Below the pieces are notes generated by a model. That model was not told the origin of the DNA and did no database searches. It worked only from the letters and a program-made list of their open reading frames with translations. From Spirochaetaceae bacterium (lineage in GTDB: Bacteria > Spirochaetota > Spirochaetia > SZUA-6 > Bin103): a stretch of 23,954 nucleotides of DNA. Location of the stretch: assembly GCA_028818385.1 (NCBI GenBank), contig JAPPNY010000194.1, positions 1-23,954 on the forward strand, in the 5' to 3' direction. Of the stretch, positions 14,596 through 22,158 are shown one piece after another. Numbering within the stretch: the stretch's first letter is position 1; each line of letters begins with the position of its first letter. The position numbers and the translations under genes are program-made.

Positions 14596-17139
14596 TTGAA
14601 GCGCCCCGCGTGGGGAAAGGTCGACGTAGAGAGCGGCGACTACCACCCGCTCGCCCACCACTCGATGGACGTTGCGGCGGTCTTTCTGCGGATGCTGGAG
14701 ATCCCGGTCATTCGAGACCGCCTGACGACTGCTGCCGGCGGGCCTGTCTCGTCGATGACCCGCCAGCGACTGGCTGTGCTTGTGTTCCTGCACGACATCG
14801 GCAAGCTCCATCCCGGCTTCCAGGCAAAGGGCTGGCCTCCGGGGCTATGGACGCGTCCTCTGTTCGGACATGTCGACAAAGGATGCGAGTTCTTCGAACT
14901 GGCGTTCAGATGGCCTGACCATCCATTTCACGCGACAGTCGCAAAGATCGTCAGCTGGGGAGAAGCGGCCGGACCATTGCTGGATGCGGTCCTCGCGCAC
15001 CATGGAAAGCCAATCGCGGAGACGGCTGATCCGTCGCGCGCATCTTGGAGCGTGGAACCTCACTATGACTGGTGCGATCAGGCAGGTGTCATGGCCGATG
15101 CCCTTCACCGCTGGTTCGACGACGCACTCGGTTCGCGAGCGGAGCCGCTTCCCGACGAGCCCCCGCTTCACCATCTGGTAGCCGGATTGGTGGCTCTGGC
15201 CGACTGGATCGCTTCGGACCGCCAGTTTTTCCCGTTCGCAGCCCCGTTCGACTTCAGCTACGACGCGACAGCCCACGACCACGCCCGAGACGCGTTGGCC
15301 GCCATCGGATTCGACCCTGGAGCCCTGCTTGGCCGTCCGGCACCGGGCTTCTCGCAGATGGCCGGACACCCGGCATCGCGCCCGGTGCAGGCCGCTGTCG
15401 CGGCCGTCAGGAACGACGCTCACCTCATGGTCCTCGAAGCTGAAACCGGGTCGGGCAAGACGGAGGCTGCGCTGTGGCGCTTCATGCTGCTGTTTGCGGC
15501 GGGAGCTGTATCGGGAATGTATTTCGCGGTGCCCACGCGCGCTGCCGCACGCCAGTTGCACCGGCGGATCAACTCCGCGCTCCGCCGCGCATACGGAGCC
15601 GATGCTCCCGAGGCCGTGCTGGCCATTCCCGGAATGGTACGCGCAGGAGATGTTACCGGCCGCGCGCTGCCAGACTGGCGCGTCCTGTGGGAGGACCAGT
15701 GCAGTCCGGTTCCCGCGCGATGGGCGGCGGAGCATGCAACCCGCTTCCTCGCAGCGACTGTCGCGGTCGGAACGGTGGATCAGGCGATGCTCGCAGCACT
15801 CCAGGTGAAGCATGCGCATCTGCGCGGCAGCGCCCTGAGCCGAAGCCTGCTCGTGATCGACGAGGTGCACGCCTCGGACGCGTACATGACCGCAGTGATC
15901 GATCGGTTGCTGAGCGGGCACCTCGCCGCCGGCGGATACGCGCTGCTGATGTCAGCCACCCTTGGCGCCCGAGCCCGCGCTCGATGGCTTGAGCACGCAG
16001 TGCCCAAGTTGGAAGACGCGACGCGCGCACCCTACCCTGCAGTGTGGGTCAGAGGGGACCCGCGACCGAGCGGCAGCGCGGGAGCCGGCGGCGTGACGAA
16101 GACGGTTCAAATCGCGACGGTTCCAACGATGGCGCCCGCTTCCACGGCCGACTACGCCATCTCTGAAGCGAGCCGGGGCGCTCGGGTCCTCGTAATACGG
16201 AACACCGTCCGTGCCGCGGTCTCTACGTGGGAGGAGGTGTGTGCAGCCGGGGGCGAGGCGCTACTCATGAGAGCAGCCGGCCGGGCGTCCCTCCATCACA
16301 GCCGCTTTGCGGTGGAGGACCGCAGGCTACTCGATGACGCCGTGGAGTCTGCGCTGAGCATCGATCCAGCGCGCACGAACGAAGGACGCATCGTCATTGG
16401 TACGCAGACGCTGGAACAGTCTCTCGATATCGACGCCGATCTGCTGATCACCGATCTGTGCCCGATGGACGTTCTGCTGCAACGCATCGGTCGCGTACAC
16501 CGCCATCGTTTGCCGCGCCCGAGCGGTTTCGAGGACGCGCGTGCAGTCGTGCTGCTTCGCGCCGAAGGACTGGACCCTCTTACCGCCCCCGCCTTCGACA
16601 ACGGCCTCGGGACGTGGGACGGTCCCGGCGGTCAGGGCGGCATCTACCAGGACCTTGCCGTCTTGGAGCTCACCCAGCGCATGGTCGCTGCGCATGGCGT
16701 ATGGGAAATTCCTGCTATGAACCGAGTTCTGGTGGAGGAAGCGACTCACCCCGACCTTGTAGCGGAAGTGCTCGCAGAGAAGGGGGAGGACTGGGAAAGC
16801 TACGATCGCAAGGTAGGTGGGGCGCGGGCAGCGGAGGAGCAGTTCGCCAGGATGAACGCACTTGACCGGTCCAAACCCTTTGACGGGCTACGATTTCCCG
16901 GCGGGGACGAGCGCATCATGACGCGGTTTGGGGAGGAGGGCGCCGTACTCCAACTTGAGCCAGCGCCGGTGGGGCCGTTCGAGGTTGAGGTTACGCGCAT
17001 CACGTTGCCGCCGCACTGGTCCTTCGGCATCACCGCGGACCACCAGATCCGCGTCGAACGGGATGGATCAGATCTCTCCTTCATGGTCGCCGACAAGGAC
17101 TTCGGCTACAGCCGAACTGGGCTCGCCAAGGGACCTTGA
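14596..17139 (+). CDS. cas3: Cas3 HD nuclease-helicase, type I-E
   Basis: Cas3 is the helicase-nuclease recruited by Cascade to degrade target DNA. Seen in order: the HD domain (YHPLAHHS, FLHDIGKLHPGF, LAHHGKP), helicase motif I ETGSGKTEAAL at about residue 282, motif II IDEVHASDAYM at about 421, motif III LMSATLG at about 453, and motif VI LLQRIGRVHRHR at about 628. All catalytic motifs look intact, and the size (847 aa) is normal. I prefer the TTG at 14596, preceded by GGAGGG, because WGKVDVESGDYHPL matches usual Cas3 N-termini. A GTG at 14539 would add 19 unremarkable residues. The gene is separated from casA by 277 bp carrying its own regulatory structure, so it may be expressed independently. 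A short inverted repeat (GCGTG/CACGC, 14503-14518) precedes it. Confidence 0.93.
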   Translation: MKRPAWGKVDVESGDYHPLAHHSMDVAAVFLRMLEIPVIRDRLTTAAGGPVSSMTRQRLAVLVFLHDIGKLHPGFQAKGWPPGLWTRPLFGHVDKGCEFFELAFRWPDHPFHATVAKIVSWGEAAGPLLDAVLAHHGKPIAETADPSRASWSVEPHYDWCDQAGVMADALHRWFDDALGSRAEPLPDEPPLHHLVAGLVALADWIASDRQFFPFAAPFDFSYDATAHDHARDALAAIGFDPGALLGRPAPGFSQMAGHPASRPVQAAVAAVRNDAHLMVLEAETGSGKTEAALWRFMLLFAAGAVSGMYFAVPTRAAARQLHRRINSALRRAYGADAPEAVLAIPGMVRAGDVTGRALPDWRVLWEDQCSPVPARWAAEHATRFLAATVAVGTVDQAMLAALQVKHAHLRGSALSRSLLVIDEVHASDAYMTAVIDRLLSGHLAAGGYALLMSATLGARARARWLEHAVPKLEDATRAPYPAVWVRGDPRPSGSAGAGGVTKTVQIATVPTMAPASTADYAISEASRGARVLVIRNTVRAAVSTWEEVCAAGGEALLMRAAGRASLHHSRFAVEDRRLLDDAVESALSIDPARTNEGRIVIGTQTLEQSLDIDADLLITDLCPMDVLLQRIGRVHRHRLPRPSGFEDARAVVLLRAEGLDPLTAPAFDNGLGTWDGPGGQGGIYQDLAVLELTQRMVAAHGVWEIPAMNRVLVEEATHPDLVAEVLAEKGEDWESYDRKVGGARAAEEQFARMNALDRSKPFDGLRFPGGDERIMTRFGEEGAVLQLEPAPVGPFEVEVTRITLPPHWSFGITADHQIRVERDGSDLSFMVADKDFGYSRTGLAKGP

Positions 17140-17169
17140 CGGCGCAACACGAGCCAGAGTACATTCAAC

Positions 17170-17201
17170 CGTGTTGTTGGAAGGAATGGTACGATTTCTT
17201 C
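17170..17201 (+). promoter_or_regulatory. Candidate casA promoter and pseudo-spacer target
   Basis: Two signals coincide here. First, an extended -10 element, TGG followed by TACGAT (17187-17195), predicts transcription from about 17202; no good -35 is seen, as is common for extended -10 promoters. Second, bases 17170-17186 match positions 1-17 of the pseudo-spacer at 17338 in 14 of 17 places, with mismatches at 6, 9 and 12. The remaining 15 positions do not match at all. The three bases before it are AAC (17167-17169), a possible PAM. A nearby inverted repeat (GAAGGAA 17180-17186, TTCCTTC 17199-17205) overlaps the site. A Cascade complex guided to this place would cover the promoter (inference). 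Confidence 0.65.
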
Positions 17202-17220
17202 CTTCAGGAGGCGTTCTTCG

Positions 17221-17415
17221 ATGAAACTGACGATGATGGCACTGATGACGGGCTCTCGCCGCGTTCGCTGTCTCTTTGTCGCACTCGGATGGCTTTCGGC
17301 GGATATTGGCTTCCGGAGATCCTCTCCGGATACACCTCGTGTGGTCGGTAGGAACACGCTCCCGCACGACGATTCCCCATCGCTCATGGGGCATGGCAGC
17401 GGACCGGATCACTGA
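17221..17415 (+). CDS. Mini-ORF with strong ribosome site before casA
   Basis: A perfect AGGAGG (17206-17211) lies nine bases before the ATG at 17221, the best-formed initiation site in the window. The frame encodes 64 aa beginning MKLTMMALMTGSRRVR and containing a short hydrophobic stretch CLFVALGWLSADIGF. It stops at 17413-17415, one base before the casA GTG. I recognise no family. Its second half overlaps the pseudo-repeats and pseudo-spacer, so it may not be a conserved protein. Possible roles are a translated leader coupling to casA, a CreT-like toxic small RNA whose initiation signals matter more than its product, or chance. The position between promoter and pseudo-repeats supports a regulatory role (inference). 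Confidence 0.4.
   Translation: MKLTMMALMTGSRRVRCLFVALGWLSADIGFRRSSPDTPRVVGRNTLPHDDSPSLMGHGSGPDH
17308..17400 (+). CRISPR. Degenerate one-spacer CRISPR unit (CreR/CreA-like RNA candidate)
   Basis: Pseudo-repeat 1 (17308-17337) has GGCTTCC in place of the repeat's GGTTTCC, a perfect hairpin (TCCGGAGA, loop TCC, TCTCCGGA) and an 8-nt handle ATACACCT against ATGGACCC. Pseudo-repeat 2 (17370-17400) has GATTCCCC against GTTTCCCC, a hairpin CCCCAT-CGCTC-ATGGGG against CCCCGC-CCAC-GCGGGG (two paired G:C-to-A:T changes that keep the stem), then ATGG after one extra C. Between them are exactly 32 nt, the usual I-E spacer length, and the repeat-to-repeat period is 62 bp. The orientation matches the real array at 23926. 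The pseudo-spacer matches the candidate promoter at 17170. Established knowledge: such units act as cas-repressing or toxin-repressing guides in other systems. Function here is inferred. Confidence 0.72.
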
Positions 17416-17416
17416 G

Positions 17417-18967
17417 GTGAACCTTCTGATCGATCCGATCCTCACACTTGCCGGGGGCGAACGCGTTTCCCTACCAGGCCTGTTCGCAGCTCTGGCGGGC
17501 CGGCGGGCGCGCGGCTTCCCTGCATTGCGCGCCCATCAGCGTCCTGCGTGGCACATGTTCCTGGTGCAGCTTGCGGCCTTGGCGCTGTGGCACGCGAAGC
17601 GCGCTGCGCGGCGGCCGAGCGAGATCCCCGCCGATCCAGTCTCCTGGGCCGATGCGCTGCGTGCGCTCACCGCGAACCATCCTGACGATGCGCCGTGGCG
17701 GCTCGTGGTTGACGACGACGCGAAGCCCGCTTTCTTGCAGCCACCCGCACCACCGGGACTGAAGTGGACACCAGTGCGCACGCCGGATGAGTTGGACGTG
17801 CTGATCACCTCGCGTAATCACGACCTGAAACAGACGATAGCCTATCAGGCCGCAGCCGAAGACTGGGTGTTCGCGCTGGTCTCCCTGCAAACCAGCGAGG
17901 GTTACAGCGGAAGGGACAACCATGGTATCGCACGGATGAACGGAGGATCGTCGAGCCGCCCTCTGCTCGGCTTCGCTCCGGCGTCGGCGGATAACGAGAC
18001 CGCTATCGATCCGGCATCGTGGTGGATGCGCGATGTCCTCCTCCTGCTTGAGTTGCGCGCCGAGAACCGCGACCGCACGATCGGCACTCCCGACGGCCCG
18101 GCGCTACTGTGGTGCCTCGAATGGCCCGAGCGCCAGCAACTCGATCTGCGCACCCTGGACCCATGGTTCATCGAGGTATGCCGGAGGGTTAGACTGCATC
18201 TTGGCGACGTCATTCGTGCACGGCGCAGCACGTCGAAAGCGACGCGCGTCGACGCGAAGCAGCTCAAGGGAATGGTGGGCGATCCGTGGGCGCCGGTCCA
18301 CAAGACGGAAAAGAAGAGTCTAACCCTGAGCGGAGGCGACTTCGACTATCGCCGACTCTGGACGCTGCTGTTCTCCGGCGACTGGGAGGTGCCGCCTCTC
18401 GCGGAGGAGAACGCGTCTGGCCCCGAGCAGATGCTGCTCGTGGCGGAGGCGCTGGCGCGTGGCAATGCCAAGACGGAAGGGTTCAAGTCCCGCGTGCTGC
18501 CGATTCCCGGTAGGGTAGCGCGGCGCATGTTCTCGTCACCCACCGCTGCAACACTGTCCCAATTCCAAATGAAGGAGATCGAGGGTTTCGACACGGCGCT
18601 CCGAACGTCCCTCGCGCTGGTCGCCGCGCGCGGTGATCCAGCGCTATTGAACAGAGACCATTACGCCTGCACTAGGCCGGCGCGTACCCGCTTCAATCAG
18701 GAGGTGGACCGACTGTTCTTCCCTAATCTCTGGCGGCGTGTGGAGGCTGCCGCTGACCCGAATGCTGCCGAGACGGCGAAGACCGATTTCCTGAAGGAGC
18801 TGCATCGAGCAGCGCAGGACGAGTTCGATGGCGCGCTGCCTGCGATCCCGTGTACGGCGATTCATCGCCCCCGCGCCGAAGCGCGGGCGCGGCGGCGCTT
18901 CGGCAACACGTTGCGGCGGTCGTATCCCGAGCTGTTCACGGTGGAAGACAACGATGCGGCCGCGTAG
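17417..18967 (+). CDS. casA: Cascade large subunit Cse1/CasA (Cas8e)
   Basis: This 516-aa protein is the large Cascade subunit that reads the PAM and recruits Cas3. The GTG at 17417 is chosen because VNLLIDPILTL aligns with the usual MNLLxDPW start of Cse1; an ATG at 17393 in the same frame is less likely. Seen: ALRAHQRPAWHMFLVQLAAL, LITSRNHDLKQ, NHGIARMNGGSSSRP and MVGDPWAPV, which are typical Cse1 segments, and a C-terminal helical domain ending VEDNDAAA. The length is normal. It overlaps casB by 14 bp. Expression is probably governed by the promoter and CRISPR-like unit in the preceding gap, and its start lies one base after the mini-ORF stop. Confidence 0.93.
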   Translation: MNLLIDPILTLAGGERVSLPGLFAALAGRRARGFPALRAHQRPAWHMFLVQLAALALWHAKRAARRPSEIPADPVSWADALRALTANHPDDAPWRLVVDDDAKPAFLQPPAPPGLKWTPVRTPDELDVLITSRNHDLKQTIAYQAAAEDWVFALVSLQTSEGYSGRDNHGIARMNGGSSSRPLLGFAPASADNETAIDPASWWMRDVLLLLELRAENRDRTIGTPDGPALLWCLEWPERQQLDLRTLDPWFIEVCRRVRLHLGDVIRARRSTSKATRVDAKQLKGMVGDPWAPVHKTEKKSLTLSGGDFDYRRLWTLLFSGDWEVPPLAEENASGPEQMLLVAEALARGNAKTEGFKSRVLPIPGRVARRMFSSPTAATLSQFQMKEIEGFDTALRTSLALVAARGDPALLNRDHYACTRPARTRFNQEVDRLFFPNLWRRVEAAADPNAAETAKTDFLKELHRAAQDEFDGALPAIPCTAIHRPRAEARARRRFGNTLRRSYPELFTVEDNDAAA

Positions 18968-19532
18968 CTCATCGGTCCAAGAGACCGCCATCGCGGTGGC
19001 ACGGTGGACGCAACAGCTCGCACCGGGACCATTGGCCGAACTCAGGCGCTTGTCCGAGAGTGGCGCTCCCGCATTCTGGCGTCTGGCCGCGCAGCACCCC
19101 GCTACCATCGGCGGTGCGAGGCAGACCCGGTGGATGGTCATCGTGCGCATGATCGCGATTCTTACGCCGAAGGGCGATCCGACGAAGCGGCTGCCCCTGC
19201 ACCATTGGGACCGAAGGCTCGGCGAAGTCCTGTGCGACGGTGGCGACCCCTCCCAGGAGTGGCGAGGGCCTCCCACTTTCAGCGAGCGCCGCCTCACGCA
19301 GCTCATCGCGGCACGCGGCACGCAGCGCGCGGCACTGCTGGTGCGTGCCGTGCGAGCACTCGCGCGGACCCGACCAACGGACGCCGGAGTCAATGTCGCC
19401 GATCTCGCTTGGGCGGTACTCAAAGACGATGACGCAGCGTTGCTTGCGGCGCCGTACTACCGCCGGCTCGATCGTGCCGAGTGGATCGCGAATCAGACTG
19501 GAAACCAATCACAAGGAGCTACTGATGCCTGA
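18954..19532 (+). CDS. casB: Cascade small subunit Cse2/CasB
   Basis: This 192-aa basic, helical protein is the small Cascade subunit, normally present as a dimer that holds the displaced DNA strand. Identification rests on size, position between casA and casC, and segments such as GAPAFWRLAAQHP, WMVIVRMIAILTPKG and GVNVADLAWAVLKDDD, which resemble Cse2. The ATG at 18954 lies within the end of casA; the frame remains open further upstream but that part overlaps casA coding sequence. The stop overlaps the start of casC by 8 bp. No unusual feature seen. Confidence 0.88.
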   Translation: MRPRSSSVQETAIAVARWTQQLAPGPLAELRRLSESGAPAFWRLAAQHPATIGGARQTRWMVIVRMIAILTPKGDPTKRLPLHHWDRRLGEVLCDGGDPSQEWRGPPTFSERRLTQLIAARGTQRAALLVRAVRALARTRPTDAGVNVADLAWAVLKDDDAALLAAPYYRRLDRAEWIANQTGNQSQGATDA

Positions 19533-20649
19533 ATCCCGCTTCCTGCAGATTCACACGCTCAGCGGATACACCGCTGCACTTCTGAACCGCGACGACAGCG
19601 GCCTCGCAAAGCGTCTCCCATACGGTGATGCGTTCCGAACGCGTATCTCTTCACAGTGCCTCAAGCGGCACTGGCGGTGCGCCCAGGACCCTCATGCACT
19701 CCATGGGATCGACGGAGCGGTCGAGGCATTTCGATCCCGTGACCTCGTGACTCAGAAGGTCGTGGGTCCGTTGCGCGAGCGGTTTTCCAACGAGGTTGTC
19801 GCCGCGCTGGAGCCGGAGATTCAGATGGCGGTGTACGGCGACAAGGGAACATCCAAGGCGGGGCGCCAAACACTGCTATTCGGCGCACCCGAGATCACAT
19901 GGATCTCAGCCGAGGCGTCGCGGCTCGCCGACCAAGCCGGCGGCAGTCCGGACGCGGCGGCTACTGCCGCCAAGAAGTGGAGAGGCGAGTTTCGCGCCAA
20001 CATCAGAGCCATGCGCGAGAATGCGACCCTTCCCGCGGGCCTCGTTTCCGCGCTGTTCGGGCGCATGGTGACCTCCGACCCGGACGCGAACGTGACCGCA
20101 CCAGTGCACGTAGCCCACGCATTTACCGTGCACAGAGAAGAGCCGGAGATCGACTACTTCACAGCGGTAGACGACTTGGCCGAAGACGAGCCGGGCGCCG
20201 ACACGATTCAGGACACCGAGCTGACCTCCGGCCTCTTCTATGGGTACGTCGTGGTGGACGTTCCAGGGCTTGTCGACAACCTCGGCGCGAATGCGTCATT
20301 GGCCGGTGCGGTCCTACACAACTTCATTTATCTGATCGCCGAGGTCTCGCCCGGGGCCAAACTGGGTTCCACTGCTCCTTACGGTCGAGCGTCCTTCATG
20401 CTGTTGGAGGCCGGCGACCGCCAGCCCCGCAGTCTGGCCGAGGCCTTCCGCACGCCGTGCGAACCCTACGTCGATCCCGCCGTGACAGCGCTGTGCGGCC
20501 ATCTCGCCGCTCTGGACCGCATCTACGCCACCGGTGAAAAGAGACGCCACCTGTGTGTGGAAGACGTCAGCGTGCCCGAGTCACAACCTGGCTCGTTGGC
20601 GGACCTTGCGACTTGGGTGCAGAGTCTGCCGGGCGCAGGTGGCTCGTGA
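19525..20649 (+). CDS. casC: Cascade backbone subunit Cas7e/CasC
   Basis: This 374-aa protein forms the six-fold Cascade backbone along the crRNA. Seen: the strongly conserved N-terminus FLQIHTLSGYTAALLNRDDS and RLPYGDAFRTRISSQCLKRH typical of Cse4/CasC, plus LASxxxFGRMVTSDP-like LVSALFGRMVTSDPDANV and AHAFTVHREEPEIDYFTAVD. The ATG at 19525 has AAGGAG seven bases upstream and overlaps the end of casB. Its stop overlaps the casD GTG by four bases. In Cascade, each backbone thumb flips out every sixth crRNA base, which matters for reading the partial match of the pseudo-spacer discussed at 17308. Confidence 0.95.
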   Translation: MPESRFLQIHTLSGYTAALLNRDDSGLAKRLPYGDAFRTRISSQCLKRHWRCAQDPHALHGIDGAVEAFRSRDLVTQKVVGPLRERFSNEVVAALEPEIQMAVYGDKGTSKAGRQTLLFGAPEITWISAEASRLADQAGGSPDAAATAAKKWRGEFRANIRAMRENATLPAGLVSALFGRMVTSDPDANVTAPVHVAHAFTVHREEPEIDYFTAVDDLAEDEPGADTIQDTELTSGLFYGYVVVDVPGLVDNLGANASLAGAVLHNFIYLIAEVSPGAKLGSTAPYGRASFMLLEAGDRQPRSLAEAFRTPCEPYVDPAVTALCGHLAALDRIYATGEKRRHLCVEDVSVPESQPGSLADLATWVQSLPGAGGS

Positions 20650-21362
20650 ACCATCGCTGGCTCGTCCTCCGCCTTGAGTCGCCCCTGATGGCGTTTGGCG
20701 GTGTGGCGATCGATCAAGTCGGCCCGGTGCTCGACTTCCCGGCGGCATCGATGTTGACCGGACTGATCGGCAATGCGCTCGGCTGGCACTGGTCGCAGAG
20801 CGCAGCACATCAATCGCTGCAGGACCGCCTTACGTTCGCCGCGCGCCGCCTTCGTGACGGAACGCGGCTCACCGACACGCAGAACGCCCAGCTTGCCAAG
20901 ACGGACAAGGGCTGGACTACGCGAGGAGAGCCGGAAGGCCGCGGCGGTGCAAGCTTTAGTGCGCCGCATCGCCGCCTTCGCGAATATCACGCCGATTCGT
21001 CCGTGCGTCTCGTACTGCGTCTGGAGCCTGCCGGAGGCCCGCCGGATCTCGATCAGATTGCGGCTGCCCTGGATCGTCCTGCACGGCCGCTGTTCATCGG
21101 TCGCAAGCCGTGCCTTCCCTCCGCGCCACTGCTGGCGGCCGGCGCAGCGCGATGGGTGACCGCAGATACCGCATACGCGGCGCTATGCGCGGTGACCGAG
21201 ACGGGTGGAGTGAGAGCCCTGTGGCCCGAGAACCAGGGGCCAAGCGTTGGCGAGGCGGTAGACCGGATTGCCGAATGGACCGATCTGCGGGTGTGGCGAA
21301 CCGGCCTCCATGGTGGATCACGCAGGGTGGTGGAAGGCCGCGTGACGCCCGCCGCGCCGTGA
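20646..21362 (+). CDS. casD: Cascade subunit Cas5e/CasD
   Basis: This 238-aa RAMP protein caps the 5' handle of the crRNA. The GTG at 20646 overlaps the casC stop and is followed by the expected HRWLVLRLESPLMAFGG strand. Further Cas5 features seen are FPAASMLTGLIGNALGW, RREY-like RLREYHADSSVRLVL, and LFIGRKPCLPSAPLL, the usual signature near the end. Length is normal. No nuclease role is expected because Cas6e does crRNA processing in type I-E. It ends four bases before casE. Confidence 0.93.
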   Translation: MNHRWLVLRLESPLMAFGGVAIDQVGPVLDFPAASMLTGLIGNALGWHWSQSAAHQSLQDRLTFAARRLRDGTRLTDTQNAQLAKTDKGWTTRGEPEGRGGASFSAPHRRLREYHADSSVRLVLRLEPAGGPPDLDQIAAALDRPARPLFIGRKPCLPSAPLLAAGAARWVTADTAYAALCAVTETGGVRALWPENQGPSVGEAVDRIAEWTDLRVWRTGLHGGSRRVVEGRVTPAAP

Positions 21363-21366
21363 GAAG

Positions 21367-22146
21367 ATGAGCGCGCTCCATCTGATACGCGTCCCGCTTA
21401 CCATGAGTGCACTGGCGCGCTGGGCAGGAGAACGCGGCTGGCTGCCGGGTCGCACCGTGGCATTCGACGAAGGTCGCGCACTGCACCATCTCGTCGACGA
21501 GGCGTTCGGTCCCGGCGTGCTGCGCCCGTTTCGCTTGCTGGTAGCGCCGCGGTCCGGCGACGGCAACCTGTACTCCTACAGCAGCCAGGATGGCGAGGAA
21601 CTGCGGTGTGCGTTGCGGCACTTCGCGCTACCGGACCACCTCTGTGTCCTGCGGGAAGAGCGACTGGCAAGCAAGGCGATGCCCAGTGATTGGAGTGTCG
21701 GGCAGCGGCTTGGTTTCGATGTCCGCGTGCGCCCCGTGCGCCGCCTCCACAAAGACTTGGTGACGCCGCGGGGACGATTCCGCAACGGCTCCGAACTGGA
21801 CGCCTTCCTTTCGGAAGCGCTTCATCGCTATCCAGAGAATCGGGAGGGTATGGCAGACGGCAAACGGTCGCGCGAGGCAGTGTATCTCGACTGGCTGGCT
21901 GAGCGTCTGGAATGTGCGGCCGAGGTCGATCGTCAAGCTACCCGCATGGTCCGGTTCCACCGCACCCGAGTGGCTCGGGGGGAGCGCGTACACGAAGGGC
22001 CGGACGCCACGATCCATGGGACACTGACTGTGACGCAGCCGGAGGCGTTCGGTCATCTGTTGGCACGTGGCGTCGGCCGGCACCGGGCGTTCGGCTTCGG
22101 TATGATCCTGTTGCGCCCGCTGCAGCACTCAGCGCCGATCCGATAG
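21367..22146 (+). CDS. casE: crRNA-processing endoribonuclease Cas6e/CasE
   Basis: This 259-aa protein cuts the repeat RNA at the base of its hairpin, leaving an 8-nt 5' handle. Seen: H40 in EGRALHHLVDEAF, which lines up with catalytic His20 of the E. coli enzyme, and the C-terminal glycine-rich loop LLARGVGRHRAFGFG that binds RNA. The ATG at 21367 has GAGAAG just upstream. Its substrate here should be the CCCCGC/GCGGGG hairpin of the array at 23926. The degenerate hairpins at 17308 and 17370 keep paired stems, so Cas6e might also process them (inference). Twelve bases separate it from cas1. Confidence 0.93.
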   Translation: MSALHLIRVPLTMSALARWAGERGWLPGRTVAFDEGRALHHLVDEAFGPGVLRPFRLLVAPRSGDGNLYSYSSQDGEELRCALRHFALPDHLCVLREERLASKAMPSDWSVGQRLGFDVRVRPVRRLHKDLVTPRGRFRNGSELDAFLSEALHRYPENREGMADGKRSREAVYLDWLAERLECAAEVDRQATRMVRFHRTRVARGERVHEGPDATIHGTLTVTQPEAFGHLLARGVGRHRAFGFGMILLRPLQHSAPIR

Positions 22147-22158
22147 ACACCCGCCTAT

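Noticed and set aside
17312..17391. The two hairpins before casA as transcription terminators
   Set aside because: Neither is followed by a T-run, and their handle-like flanks and 62-bp period fit a repeat-spacer unit better.
17276..17416. Upstream extension of casA to an ATG at 17276
   Set aside because: The extension would encode the pseudo-repeat region, while VNLLIDP at 17417 fits the normal Cse1 start.
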